DNA from: Arvicola amphibius
Taxonomy: Eukaryota; Chordata; Mammalia; Rodentia; Cricetidae
Length of the DNA: 64,000 bases
Direction: 5' to 3'
NCBI RefSeq assembly: GCF_903992535.2
Contig: NC_052063.2
Span: 30,968,260-31,032,259, forward strand
Below the pieces are notes generated by a model. That model worked only from the letters and a program-made list of their open reading frames with translations, searched no databases and was not told the DNA's origin. Made by a program: the position numbers and the translations under genes. Position 1 is the first letter of the stretch, and each line of letters begins with the position of its first letter. Shown here piece by piece: positions 23,216 through 35,335 of this stretch.

Positions 23216-24604
23216 TCTCACTAGGGGTTGATAAATTCACTTACAACTATCATTTCTTTCAGGAATAAAAATTGCTATGTGTATCAATCATCCTGCCTGT
23301 TTTCTTTCATCATGTCAAATGGATGTGATTTCTAAATGCCATTTTACCCAGAAGCCTTTGACTGTTTTTTAGGCAGTACTTAAAATCATGGTTATACAGT
23401 TGTAGAACAAAATCTGAAATAGTCACCACTATAATAAAATCAGCAATTAATTATGTAATTTTATGTGCTTCTCCATTTTCCTTAACTAGTTAAAATTTCT
23501 TGAATATAAGTAATTCATATAACAAGCTTTAAAGAAGAAATGTGGATTTTATTAGATGTCCCCACAGATTTAATTTCAGTTTATTATAGCATTATGTATT
23601 TGTTTATATATTTATGTATTATGTCTACGTCTACAGATTAGTATATAATCAGATTCTTCTGAAGTCTTAATGGACTTTATCCAGTGTTGTATTCTTCTGT
23701 CTCCAAAGACACTCTCTAAAGAAGCAGAACTCAGTATACTTTGTAAACCTGAAATTAGGTAACTCAGAAGGTTCATTAGTGGATGTACATCACTAGGGAT
23801 TTGCTCAGTTAGTTGCATTTTTATTAACTAAGCAAATAGGAAGCTAGATGTCACAAATGCTCATTGCTCTAAGTCAGAGCAACAACAATCGTAAGTGGAG
23901 ATGATCGCTGTCAGCCTTTGTTTGTTTTTACAGGAAGGAGGCTAAAGTAGTACAATAGGGAAGCCCAAGAAACAGGATAAAGATAGATTCTACTGAGGTG
24001 TGTATGCATCCTCAAGCTGTTATGAACGTGACAGTGGCAAAAGTGGCTATAAGTTAATATGAGAATCACCTCAATTATCATTTTAATTTAGAAATTTTAA
24101 GACTTCAGATTAAAAACCATTAAAATCTATGTTGATAGTCACAATGGTAAGCAAATCAATTTTCTTGTTTTCACTATATCTACTTTGTTGGATCTCAGTT
24201 TTGTATGCTGTGGAAAAGATTACCTCTTAAAACAGGAAATAAATGTGAGTGAAAAGTTCTGTATTTTCAAAGCATTCCTTTTTTCTATAGAACATGGCTT
24301 CTTTGCATATATAAAAATATAAATTTATAACAGTATATAAATATATGCATAAATGGAGAGATTTTTATGTACAAGGATATGTTGGCACTTAAGTGTTAAA
24401 CTCAGCTGATGGCACATGCCTATAATCTCAACGCTAGGAAGGCTCAAAAGAAGAAATAAATAAATTTTAAAATCTGATGACTGCTGAGAAATCTATTAAC
24501 TATATTAAGAACCTCGCATGAGACAAATAAGATCTATGTGCACAAGCTAGGGTAAACACCTGGTCCCTCAAAGAACGACAAATTGTGAACATGGAGGAAT
24601 CGTT
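23216..24604. other. Unassigned AT-rich intergenic sequence
   Basis: No gene, SINE or ERV is recognised. It ends at the first copy of the target-site duplication of the insertion at 24621. Confidence 0.4.
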
Positions 24605-24620
24605 AGAAATCTGTCCTCGT

Positions 24621-25162
24621 CTGAGTGGGTCAGCCCTTTTCAAGGGAGTCTCCCTCTGCTGAGGTTCTTGGGGGTACCCGTTAGGATGCCAAGAATCCCA
24701 CCAGGTCTCCCACTCCCTGGCAGATGCACCTTCTCTCAGGTACATTGACACACACACACACACTCACATCCGTATTCATAACTGCTCCCACCCCACCTAC
24801 GCTGGCTAACTTTATGCCAACTTGACACAAGCTAAAGTCATCTGAAAGAAGGGAACCTCAATTGAGAAAATGCCTCCATGAGATCAGGCTGCAGGCAAGC
24901 CTGTAAGGTATGTTCTGAATTAGTGATGGATGTCAGAGGGCCAGCCCATTGAAGGTGGTGCCATCTCTGGGCTGGTGGTCCTGGGTTCTATAAGAAAAGC
25001 AGGCTGGACAAGCCACGAGGAGCAAGCCAGTAAGCAACATCCTCCATGGCCTCTGCATCAGCTCCTGCCTCCAGGTTCCTGCCTCGCTTCCTTTGGTGAT
25101 GAACAGCAATATGGAAGTGTAAGTCAAATAAACCCTTTCCTCCCCCCCCCCCCAAAAAAAAA
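24621..25162 (+). mobile_element. Poly(A)-tailed retrocopy ending in a URR1-like repeat
   Basis: A 542-bp insert is bracketed by a perfect 16-bp direct repeat, AGAAATCTGTCCTCGT, at 24605-24620 and 25163-25178. It ends in AATAAACCCTTTCC, a C run and poly(A), so an RNA was polyadenylated and then inserted by L1 machinery (target TTTCT|AA on the other strand). The 3' part, from about 24800, is the common rodent URR1-like repeat (CAACTTGACACAAGCTA, GCATCAGCTCCTGCCTCCAG). The first 170 bases are not recognised. No coding frame is supported. Confidence 0.8.
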
Positions 25163-25178
25163 AGAAATCTGTCCTCGT

Positions 25179-26360
25179 TTGATTCTGAAAATAGAATAAA
25201 CAAAAATCAGTTGGCTACACTGATAGCACTAAAAGCCAATGGTGACAATACTGATTAAGCTTACTCAGAAGACCCATCTCTGTGTCACCTCTGAGACTAG
25301 AAGTTGAACTGGAAGAAGGAATTTTTAGGACATCTTGAGAAAAGAAGGCAATTTCTCTGTTGTGACCTATGAATATAGACAGAGCAAAATATTAGTCTCC
25401 TTAAGAACCAAAGTATCCATTTGTGGTGAAACATGTTTATAATCTCAGTAGGAGGCTGAGACAGGAGGACTGGGGTTTGAAGTGTCCTGGATTATGTATC
25501 AAGATCCTGTCTAAAAACAAAACAATTTTAATCAAAAAATATACTTAACCATCAATTCATATAAAATGTAGTTAGAGAAAGTCAATAAGAAAATGCTTTG
25601 CTTTAGAAGTCCAATTAAAAAGGAAAATACCTTTCTAGACAACTGATTCGAAAACATGTAATAGATAAATACACTTAGAAGCATTTGATAAACAACTAGT
25701 TACATATGGGGTTGGCTGAGTTGTGCCAATAGTGAAAAGAGGTCCCCATTCCAAGGTTCCTGAAAGAGTGTCCTTCCTTGTGTATTAATCCCTGGTAAGC
25801 TTCCCATGGGTTGCAGAGATGAGGGCTACCAGTACCATAATTTAACACAGGAACTGTTGAAAATGCTGTAATTTTCTTAAGTAAAGGAGGATAAAGGAAA
25901 CACCAATCTTGGTAATTTTGTCAATGGTCTAAAACATAAAAAATTCAAATTGATTTTTGCGATCTCAGACTTTGTAGAAAAGTCATAGTTTCTAAATGAA
26001 TATGTACTTATTGAAATTTAGATACTACTGTTTATTTATGTAAATGTCCTCAAGCATGTCACAATCTTTCTCCTAAATTGGATTAGCCATTTTCTTTATT
26101 CTTTTATTCCATGTTTTATATTGAGGTTAAGACTGGTCTGTGCAGGAAAAATAATCTAAAATGTGATATGCATGAGATGATAGAGAGTCATCACAGGCAG
26201 GCTCTTAGAAACATATCTATCAACATATATGATTATATGAATTATGTTCTCTGTATAATTATATCATGCTGTAAACCTTCTGTGTTGTGTACCACCCTGA
26301 ATTGCTAAGTGGTAGCTAAGGGACAAAGAAACCCAATAAGGGGACAGTATCAAGGGAATA
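25179..26360. other. Unassigned intergenic sequence with one B1-like relic
   Basis: A very diverged B1-like piece lies at about 25425-25520 (TTATAATCTCAGTAGGAGGC, GATCCTGTCTAAAAAC). Nothing else is recognised. Confidence 0.4.
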
Positions 26361-26367
26361 ACTAAGG

Positions 26368-26368
<1 letters not shown>

Positions 26369-26415
<47 letters not shown>
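26369..26415. repeat. (GT)n microsatellite
   Basis: About 23 GT units followed by imperfect GT/GC. Confidence 0.95.
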
Positions 26416-26418
<3 letters not shown>

Positions 26419-26857
26419 CATGTGTGTGTGCACATGGCTGAGCTGATATTTCTGTGTGCACTGTACATTCATGATTGCTAAGTCTGGAAGTCTTCGGGGT
26501 GAAAACACACACTGCAGTAGACAAAATGTAAACATTTTAAACTTCGAATTGGGACAGAGACATGAAATGATTATCACAAATAGTGATCCCCAGGTTGTCT
26601 GACTTACATCAGCACTCTGGAAAGTACATCACAAAACACCAGGCAATTCTGAAAATCCTTGAGCCAAAAGATACCTTTGCTTCCCATGAAATGGCAGAAC
26701 CACAGGAGTTAGAAGTCCTTATACACTAGGCATTTAAAGGGTAATTGTTTTAAAAGCTATAATGAGTAAGAAAACTCTGTCAGATTTAAGACTGTGAATC
26801 TATAACAAAATATCTCTGAATGTTGGGTGCAGATCTAAGAGAAACCAGGAGTCAGTA
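26416..26857. other. 5' flank of the OR gene at 26858
   Basis: The bases just before the ATG, GAGTCAGTA, resemble TAGTCAGTG before the OR at 37476, suggesting shared 5' leader sequence. Possible acceptors are GGTGCAG at about 26832 and ACCAG at about 26848. No promoter motif can be asserted. Confidence 0.4.
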
Positions 26858-27793
26858 ATGAGGAACCACACCCTTACAACTTTCATCCTACTGGGACTGA
26901 CAGATGACCAGCAGCTGCAGGTTCTTGTCTTTGTCTTTCTCTTCTTTACCTACTCACTGAGCATAACTGGAAATCTGACCATCATTTCCCTCATCTTAGT
27001 GGACCCTCGCCTTCAAACAGCCATGTACTATTTCCTGAGAAGCTTTGCTCTCTTGGAGATCTCATTCACATCTGCAAGCATCCCCAGGTACTTGTATAGC
27101 ATAGCAACGGGGGACAAAATTATTACCTATAATGCCTGTGTCGGCCAAGTATTTTTCACCGACCTCTTTGGTGTAACTGAATTCTTCCTTCTAGCTGCCA
27201 TGTCCTATGACCGCTACGCGGCCATCTGCAGGCCGCTGCACTATGTAACTATCATGAACCCCACAGTCTGCAGGAGACTTGTATTCTGTTCTTGGGTAGC
27301 TGGCTTATGTATTTTAATCCCCCCACTTAGCCTCGGCCTAAAGCTGGAGTTCTGTGATTCTAATATCATTGATCATTTCATCTGTGACGCTTTCCCTCTC
27401 CTCAAAATCGCATGTTCAGACACGTGGTCCATGGAGCAGACAGTCCTCGTCTGTGCCGTATTGACTCTCATTATAACACTGGTGTGTGTTGTTATCTCCT
27501 ATGCTTATATTATCAAGACAGTTCTTAGATTCCCTTCTGCCCAACAAAAGAGAAAAGCCTTCTCTACCTGCTCTTCCCACATGATCGTGGTTTCCATCAC
27601 CTATGGCAGCTGCATCTTCATCTACATCAAGCCTTCGGCTAAGGAGGAGGTGGCCATTAACAAGGGTGTGACAGTGCTCACCACTTCCATTGCCCCTGTG
27701 CTGAACCCTTTCATCTACACACTTAGAAACAAGCAAGTCAAGCAAGCCTTCTGGGACTCAATAAAAAGAACTATAATATTTTCCAAGAAATAA
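26858..27793 (+). CDS. Olfactory receptor, OR6C-like, intact (311 aa)
   Basis: A complete one-exon odorant receptor opening MRNHTLTTFILLGLTDD, typical of the OR6C group. It has N-glycosylation at N3, GN at 38-39, Cys94 in TM3, MSYDRY at 115-120, EL2 cysteines at 166, 176 and 186, KAFSTCSSHM at 233-242, NPFIYTLRN at 283-291 and a short basic tail. Two normally invariant motifs differ. The TM2 PMYFFL is AMYYFL (residues 55-60), with Pro replaced by Ala, and DRYVAIC is DRYAAIC (Val to Ala at 121). The frame is otherwise fully open, so it may function with altered TM2 packing or be drifting. It lies on the same strand as the gene at 37476, about 10 kb away. Confidence 0.95.
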   Translation: MRNHTLTTFILLGLTDDQQLQVLVFVFLFFTYSLSITGNLTIISLILVDPRLQTAMYYFLRSFALLEISFTSASIPRYLYSIATGDKIITYNACVGQVFFTDLFGVTEFFLLAAMSYDRYAAICRPLHYVTIMNPTVCRRLVFCSWVAGLCILIPPLSLGLKLEFCDSNIIDHFICDAFPLLKIACSDTWSMEQTVLVCAVLTLIITLVCVVISYAYIIKTVLRFPSAQQKRKAFSTCSSHMIVVSITYGSCIFIYIKPSAKEEVAINKGVTVLTTSIAPVLNPFIYTLRNKQVKQAFWDSIKRTIIFSKK

Positions 27794-28885
27794 GATGGTG
27801 AAACCTAACAAACGTGTGTGGTAAACTTCCCAAACTTCTGGGTCAGGTTAATGTTTTCTGGACACTTTTGCTCATTGTGGTCGCCTGCCATTCCAGGCCC
27901 ATTAACCTCTTTTAAGATCGCATCCTTCCAGGTGTGTTAAAAGCTTTCAGAAATCATTACCCCTCTTCCACTTGAAAACTAAGAATACCCAAAAGTAACA
28001 AAATAATGCAAAACAATAGAGAAGCAATTGCAAAGAGATTTTTACATCTTCAGCAAAAAATAAGTCACAATTGTTTCTTCGAATCCCAAACTTTCAATTG
28101 GTTTATTTACTAATTCATTTAATGGATATCAAATCAATATGTACGTTCTTTAAGGCAGGCACTGTTTGGGCCCTGAAAACAGAAGACGCAAACTAAAAAA
28201 AAAAAAAAAGAAAAAAAATTTACACCACCCCTTATGTACTCTCAGTGATAGAAGGGAGAATGGGAACAGGCTAGCAAGTGACTAACCAAAATGTTGTACA
28301 TGCACAGCAGAGAATGCTATTGATCATGAAACAGGATGAAATTCTATCATTGGTGATAGAGGTGGGATAGAACAATTGTGCTGAAGTAAATCAGGCACAG
28401 TCATGGCAAGTAAGTATCTCCCTCATATATAGGTTATAGAAGGGCTGATTTCAGAGAAGTTGGGAACCAGAAGGTGCTTATCAGGAGCAGGGAGGAAGAG
28501 AATGGTGGGGAAAGTTTTAACTAAATTGCGGATGGGTAGAAGTCAGATGCTCCACTTACTGCATACACGATTGCTGCAGAAGATAATGGTATCGTACAAT
28601 AGCATTCAAAAGCCTGAAAATTAATTCTGAATGTTTTTATCATACAGAAATTATTAATGTTTGAAGAAACTAAATTTGTATCCTGTGTGTTCTTGTGTCA
28701 AGACATCATGTGATACTTCATAAATATGCACACTTGTCATGTTTTAAAACATTCCTTAAAATTAATATGTAATAACTTTAAAAAGAAAAAGGCTTATTCT
28801 GAAATAAATGTTTGCCATGAATGAGAATGATGTCTTTTGATCTTATTAAATCTATCAAAAATGTTCATACATAAAAAAATTAGCA
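27794..28885. other. 3' flank of the OR gene, unassigned
   Basis: No gene visible. An A-run lies at 28195-28218. Any OR poly(A) signal cannot be singled out. Confidence 0.4.
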
Positions 28886-29010
28886 CTATTAGCTGGACAT
28901 GATGGCACACACCTTTAACTCCAGCCCTTGGGAGGCAATGGCCATCCTGGTCTACAGGGCATGTTCTAGGGCAGTTAGGGATGCACAGAAAAACTCAAAA
29001 AAATTAATAT
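28886..29010 (+). repeat. Diverged B1-type SINE
   Basis: Recognised from TGATGGCACACACCTTTAAC, CAGCCCTTGGGAGGC and CATCCTGGTCTACAGGG with a short A-rich end. Confidence 0.65.
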
Positions 29011-29049
29011 TATTAACTATAGTATTTGGTGGGGGAGGATAGGACAGAA

Positions 29050-30912
29050 CATTTATTCATTTTTCCCTGCAACCTTATTTCTTCCTTACTTTTTTAAAAT
29101 ATTTCCCTTTATTGAAAAGATCCTTTTCTCACACACTATCTTGTGATTATAGTTTCCCTCCCTCTGCTGCTCCCAGTTCTTCCCCTCCAGATCTACTCCC
29201 TGTCGGTCTTTCATTAGAAAAGAACAGACATCTAAGAGATAACAGCTAAAAATGACAAAATAAAGTATAATAAAAATGAAACAAAAACCATCATATCAAA
29301 GATGGACAAGACAACCCAAAAGAAGGAAAAGACATCCCAAGAGCAGGCCCAAGAATGAATCAGAGACCCTCATTCTCACACTCAGGAGTCCCATAAAAAT
29401 ACTAAGCTAAAAGCTATAATACATCTTTATTCAGAGGATCTGGTTCTGACCCATATTGGCCCCGTGTTTGCTTCTTCAGTCTCTGAGTTCATATGAGCTT
29501 TTCTCAGTTGATTTAGAAGGTCTTGTTCTCTCTCTGCATAATATCCAGCTGTGGGTCTCTATGTTGTTCCCATCTGTGCAGAAAGAAGCTTCTCTGATGA
29601 TGGCTGGATAAGGTACTGAACGATGAGCAAGAAAGAATGTCATTAGGAGGCATTTTATCCTACTTTTCCTTTTTTAAGACCAGTAGTATTTGGTTTTACC
29701 CTAAGATTCTGGACTATCTAGTCTCTAGTTCTTGGTCATCCAAGAAATGCCAAGTATGGATTCCATCTCATGAAGAGGGTCTTAAGTCAAATCAGACATT
29801 GGCTGGTCACTCCCACCATCTTTGGGCTACCATTACACTACCATATTTAGCAGACAGGACTGATAATAGCTCCAAGGTTTTGTGGCTGGGTTGATGTTTG
29901 CCTTTCTCTTTTTGTAGCCTGCAGACTACCTTCCTACACCAAAGAAATTAGAATGTAGAGGTAAAAGCTACATGTAGGTACCAGCTCAACTTCTCCATGT
30001 TCATTGAGTTGTGTGGGTGTTGTCCTCTGCAACACCCCTCCCCACCCCACCTCCATACAACCCACTGTCAGTTTGTGGAGCACAACCATTGTCTTAGAAT
30101 AACCTGGGTGGTTTGGGGATTTCCATGGGACTCTCTTGAAAACAACCTAATTGAATACAACCCAGGTCTGCTACTGGAAGCTTCATTTGGTAATAAGGGA
30201 TGGTCAGTTGAGACTCCATATCCCCATTTTTAGGAGGCCTCATTAGGATCACCTTCATATATTTTAGAAAGTTTCCACTGTACTATGTGTCCATATCAAC
30301 CCTCAAATGCCCCTCAATTTCAGCTGTCTCTCCCAGAATTCCCTTCCTCGACACTATCTCCCTTCCCCACTTGATCCTTCTGTTCCCATCTCCACCCATC
30401 CCCAATCAACCCATAAAATTTTGGTTCCCCCTCCCAGAAAGATCCAAGTGTACTCCCCAGACCCTTTCTTTATACCTAACCTCTCTGGGTCTATGGACTG
30501 TAGCCTGGTTATCATTAACTTAATGGCTAACATCCACATATAAGCAAATATTTGTCTTTCTGGGTCTGGGTTACCGCCTCAGGATGATTTTTTTCTAGTT
30601 CCATCCATTTTCCTGTAAATTTCACATTATCATTTCTTAACAGCTGAGTAATACTCCTTTGTGTAAATATATCAAAATTTTCTTTATCCATTCTTCTATT
30701 GGGGGACATCGAGATTATTTCCAGTTTCTGGATATTATGAATAGAGCAATAATGAACATGGCTGAACAAGGGGGTAGGATGGAGCTTCCTTTGGGTATAA
30801 ACCTAGAAATGGTATGGGGGACCTTGAGGTAAACCAATTCCCAACTTTCTGAGGAATCACCATGTTGGTTTCTATAGTGACTGTACAAGTTTATACTCCC
30901 ACCAGCAATGGA
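29050..30912 (-). mobile_element. Old antisense L1, 3' UTR and ORF2 C-terminus
   Basis: The 3' UTR occupies about 29055-30560 and the ORF2 C-terminal region 30527-30912 (minus; damaged frame at 30527-30769). Landmarks are GGGTCTGGGTTACCGCCTCA, TTCCATCCATTTTCCTG and CTCCCACCAGCAATGGACAA read on the plus strand. It is diverged and non-coding. Confidence 0.75.
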
Positions 30913-31070
30913 CAAGCTGGGTGCAGTGGTATACACTTGTAATTCCAGTACTCAGGAAGATAAGATAGGAGGATCAGAAATTCAGTGTTCTCTTCTGCTA
31001 CATATCTTAGTTTGATGCACAAACTAAGACACAAGACCGAGACTCTGTCTCAAAAAATAAGCAGTCATAA
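30913..31070 (+). repeat. Diverged B1-type SINE
   Basis: Landmarks are AAGCTGGGTGCAGTGGTATA, ACTTGTAATTCCAGTACTCA and GAGACTCTGTCTCAAAAAAT. It interrupts or abuts L1 ORF2 sequence. Confidence 0.65.
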
Positions 31071-31129
31071 ATACAAAATCAAGTGACAAGCTAATCAAAA
31101 GGTGTCACAGGACAGGGCATTACTAAACG

Positions 31130-31365
31130 GTTATTCCTATTTTTTGGATATTATGAATAGGGTAACAATTAATATAAATGAGCAGATATCTCTATCATAG
31201 AATGTAATTTAGAGGATATATGCTGAAGAGTGGATAGCTGTGTCATATGGTTCATTTATTTCTAGGTCATGAGGAACAGCCACACTGATTTCCATAATGG
31301 CAGCGCCAATCTGCATTTCCAGCATCAGTGAATAAGTGTTCCATTATCACCACATCCACGTCAAA
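31130..31365 (-). mobile_element. L1 ORF2 fragment, inverted 5' part
   Basis: Antisense ORF2 sequence (GGATATTATGAATAGGGTAA, CACTGATTTCCATAATGGCA) ends abruptly at about 31365, where sense-oriented L1 3' sequence starts. This layout fits twin priming. Confidence 0.6.
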
Positions 31366-32560
31366 ATTTCATGGAGCAATCCAGTCCCAGAAAGATGAAC
31401 TATATGTTTTCTTCTATTTGTGGATGTTAGCCTTGAATCTTTAGACATGCATGTTCTCTTTGGAATACCTAGAGATCAGAATATTAATAAGAGTGATATC
31501 AAGAGAGAGGAGACATAATAAAGTGGTATAAAAGATTAAAGGGTCAAAATGGTACAGGATGGGTTTAATGGAGAAGGGAGTAAGGGGAGGGTAGATAAGG
31601 GAGTAAAGGGAAGGATAACTAATGCTTAGTCATTCAGAGAAAGGCATATGGAAACATATTGCTGTAGAACCTTCTTGAAAATATACACACACATACACAC
31701 ACACACACACACATATATATATGCATATATATGTAATGTGTAATTACCCTACAATGGGAAAAATGCCCCTACTAGACACCACAGGATAACAAATAAAAAG
31801 CACAGTGACAAGAATGTGTTGCCCTTTGGGGGGCTTTTGACAAGCGAGACCCCACAGAACCTCAACTATTAAAGGCTATTGTTCATATTCTTGGTTACCT
31901 TCAAAATGTACTGGTGAGACCCTGTTGTTGAAAACACAACACATTTGACTTATAACATGGAGAAATCAAGTTGGTATACACCTAGAAGCTTCATCTCTGC
32001 TGGTTAGATTTCATAGCACTGGAATGAGCTGTGAACTCTACGAGAGGAGAAATGGGGTCACCAGTCTTGGCATGCTATGAACTTGACAAGCTAAAGCAAA
32101 AATCACCCCGTCAACACAAGCCCACCGATACAATGGTGGTACAAATGTCAAGGTAGAAAATAACTATTCTCTGGTTTTGTTTAAGGCCCACAAATCAAAC
32201 CTATACCTGGCACTGTGGTATATTATATATAAAATTTATATACAAAAATTGTGGGCAGATAGGTCATAGGTTATAAAGGTTAATTTAATGCTATTTGTTC
32301 TATTAAATTATTTTTCTAGTTGTAACTCTATTGCTGCTTGTTATTTTTTTAGTGGTAGATAAGTACAGGAAAATATATTTGGTACGGAAGTATAAAGCCT
32401 AGTGTGAAGCTTTACAGCTTCAGAATGGCTACTCTGACTGCACAGATGTTCGTTGAGATGTATAGACTTTAGGTCTGGCTAATTTTGATGCATGACTTTC
32501 TTATTTGAAAATTCTTTTTAATAAAGTTGAAATAAATAAGTAAAAGAACATAGTATTGTA
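31366..32560 (+). mobile_element. L1 3' UTR, sense part of the same insertion
   Basis: It starts in the last bases of L1 ORF2 (CAGAAAGATGAACTATATG, TGTGGATGTTAGCCTTGAAT) and runs through an L1 3' UTR containing an (AC)n/(AT)n microsatellite at 31684-31735. It ends near AATAAAGTTGAAATAAATAAG at 32520-32540. It is old and diverged. Confidence 0.6.
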
Positions 32561-32589
32561 CTGACTCTTAATGACTTGCTGTTATATTC

Positions 32590-33062
32590 ATGGATTAGTG
32601 CATCAGTCACTTCTCACTGCAAGCGGATGACCCACGACTGACCAAAGTCCACACGATAAGAGTCTGTGGAGTGTGCAGCCCCAGGGGATCATTTTGGAAA
32701 TAGGGATGGAAAGATTCTAAGAGCCTTAGATGATGGACGTCTACAAGGAAATGGTGTCTCCTGGATTCGTTGTGACAATTACATGTATGACTTCAACAGC
32801 TGAAACTACGCAAAACTTACACAGGCTCAGGCAGATAGAATTCCAGCATGGAAACTTAGTTTATAGGTTCAGTCTTTAGTGAGTTTACCGCCCCCCAGGG
32901 AAAACCACACATCCAAGAGTGTATGGACAGCCCAAATTGTACACTGTGAGTTTCAAAAAAGAGACACAAAGTTGGGTGGGTATGGAAGGGGGAGGGCAGG
33001 GGGTAAATCTGATTGAAATACGTTGTATAAAATTCTTAAAGAACTAATAAAATGAGGCAAAC
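32590..33062 (+). mobile_element. L1 3' UTR end fragment
   Basis: The end has the L1 hallmark GGTATGGAAGGGGGAGGGC, then CTGATTGAAATACGTTGTAT and AATAAAATG. The upstream bases resemble L1 3' UTR only weakly. Confidence 0.5.
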
Positions 33063-33224
33063 TAAGAGTGGTTTAAAATATAAATGGGTGTTGAAAGAGC
33101 ATATAGTGTGTATTATAATACATCTCCTTGGTCAACCTTTTATAACAGCTATACAATTAAGTGAAAAAGAAAGTTATAGCTGTAAATATTAGGAAAAAAT
33201 AGTTCTAAGATTTTAAATTTTCAC

Positions 33225-33432
33225 AGCCATTTGGGAGGGAGGGGAGGTATGGGTGGAGGGGAGGGGAGGGAAGGGGGAGAAGGAGGGGAGGGAAGGGGGA
33301 GGAGGAGGGGAGGGAAGGGGGAGGAGGAGGGGAGTAAAAAAAAAAGAAGAATAAAGAAAAACGAAATTAAAAAATAAAATTAAAAAAAAAAAAAAAAAAA
33401 ATAAAAAAAAAATAAAATAAAAAAAAAAATAT
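33225..33432 (+). repeat. G-rich L1 tail minisatellite plus A-rich stretch
   Basis: Tandem units of about 28 bp built from GGGGAGGGAAGGGGGAGGAG (33255-33334) are followed by about 100 bases of A runs. The G tract resembles the polypurine region of L1 3' UTRs, here expanded. It is capable of G-quadruplex formation by sequence. Confidence 0.75.
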
Positions 33433-35185
33433 TAAATGGAAACTTGCTTCAAGTTTGACAATGTTTTTGTGTTATCAACTTAGTACCTGAGAAAAAATAG
33501 AAGTTGCAATATATTTAATCTTTTACCTTTCATTAATGGTGAGAGGAAAACACAGGAGACACAAGCTGGTTCTTGACCATCTGAACTTTTCCTCTGATGT
33601 CTCAGCCTGTTCCTGTTGCTATGGCTGCATCTTTGGGTCTCTAAGGACACTGCCCCCATGGCAGCATCTCTCAGGACTTTTAGCTCAAGTTCATTACAGA
33701 GACTAATTAGTGATGCCTGAACATAGGTCACTGAGGACTCAGACATTTATTTATTTAGTTTCAGGTTGAAGAAATAAATCAAATGCAAATTGTAACAGAA
33801 AACCCAAAAATCATCATGTGAATGGTTTGGAAAAAAGAGGACGACATTTGTGGCTACATTTTATTTTCAACCAAAGAAATGGAGAATGTGTGCCTAGGAT
33901 AAAAGAGAACAAAATTCCAGTGTGTTGGAGACGAAAGAATCATGAGGGATTCTAGGGCGAGACCTTCCCACAGTACAAGAGAGAAAGTGGGTATGGGTGC
34001 ACTGAAACGAGAAAGTTCTACATGAGCCTTTGCTGGTAGGTTCTCTGCATCAAAATAGACTCCTGGACACTTGAAGAATCCGCTGAAGCTGCTGTTAGCT
34101 CTCAACAGAGTAAGTACGGTGGCTACTTCATTCAGCTTCATATTTGGTGATGATTTTCTCTGGTAAACATATTCAACCTGGCATAACTCAACTGCAAATC
34201 AACCAAAATCATCTGTAATTATTTATATAAATTGTTATGTAAAATGCACCGATAGTTCTGGGTTGTGTTTTAGGGGTGCTGCTTTTCATCAAAACCTAAA
34301 TATAATGTGAATTTACAGATGGACAGTGCAGTATGCCATATCTCCTGTATGCATTAGAAAAATCACCGAGCATGATAATTTATCCTGATGTGAACAAAAT
34401 TGGTTCTCTGGAAATTTTTAATAAAAAAATATCTTCGGAAAATGCAATTATTTTTCTAAAACTTTGCCTCTTGAAAGCTAGGATTATTGTTTTAATGGAA
34501 TAAATCAAGGTCTTTTGTAGCCAGGGCTCTCACACAGCAGTAGAGGAATAAGCAAGTTACCACAAACTAACTCCAGGAGTAGACACTGGGGGATCTGGGT
34601 TGGCAGCTGAGGGAGGCTAAAAAAGAATGAATTCCCTTGACCAAAATCATTCAGACTCTATAGTTCCCAGGAATGTCATGGATCTTCAAAAGCCACTGCT
34701 GGCTCTCGGTCCCATTGGTGGTGACAGTAAACCTGCCATATAATTCAGAGGAGACGTAGCCCTCATTTCTTGATGCAGAGACCGTTTAAAGGCAAAACAG
34801 TAACTGTTCACGTAGCCTGCTATTTCATTAGGAAAATGGAAACAAAATCGCTTTCCTTTCAAGAGTAACTCAAACACTGGAGATGGTCATTCAAACATCA
34901 AAACACACTTCGTTAAATGTGCTGCTGATCCGAAGTGTCACCTGAGAAAAACAATAGTGCAGCTGTTACTTAAAATCAAAAATTAGGGAGACCTTAGCTC
35001 TAATTTTCATACATCATTGAAAAATCCACCAAAGAAACATAAATAGAAAAATATAAGGGAAGAAATAGTAGTGAAATCCTTAAATGGAAACCAAAATGCT
35101 AACTGTTCCACGATGTAATTTCATGAATGGAAACCTGATAGGCAAGAACCTATGTCAAAGAAAACCACCAAAAATCTTAAAGAAA
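33433..35185. other. Unassigned intergenic sequence
   Basis: No gene, ERV or SINE recognised. Frames at 33480-33746, 33854-34141 and 34686-34877 (minus) have no family resemblance I can see. Confidence 0.35.
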
Positions 35186-35189
35186 AAAA

Positions 35190-35335
35190 AAACAGACATG
35201 GTAGTATACAGCATTAATCCTAGAACAAGGGAGACAGAAGCAGGCAGATCTCTGTGAGTTTGAGGCCAGCCCAGCATACGTATATAGTGAGTTCCAGGCT
35301 AATCAGGCAAACATAATGAGATTGTGGGAAAAAAA
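35190..35335 (+). repeat. Diverged B1 SINE
   Basis: Recognised from CATTAATCCTAGAACAAGGG, AGGCAGATCTCTGTGAGTTT and GAGGCCAGCCCAGCATA, with an A-rich end. Confidence 0.75.

Noticed and set aside
24930..25199. Overlapping 64-89 codon frames
   Set aside because: They lie in the URR1-like repeat and poly(A) tail of the retrocopy.
27416..27745. 109-codon antisense frame
   Set aside because: It lies wholly antisense to the OR at 26858-27793 and has no family likeness.
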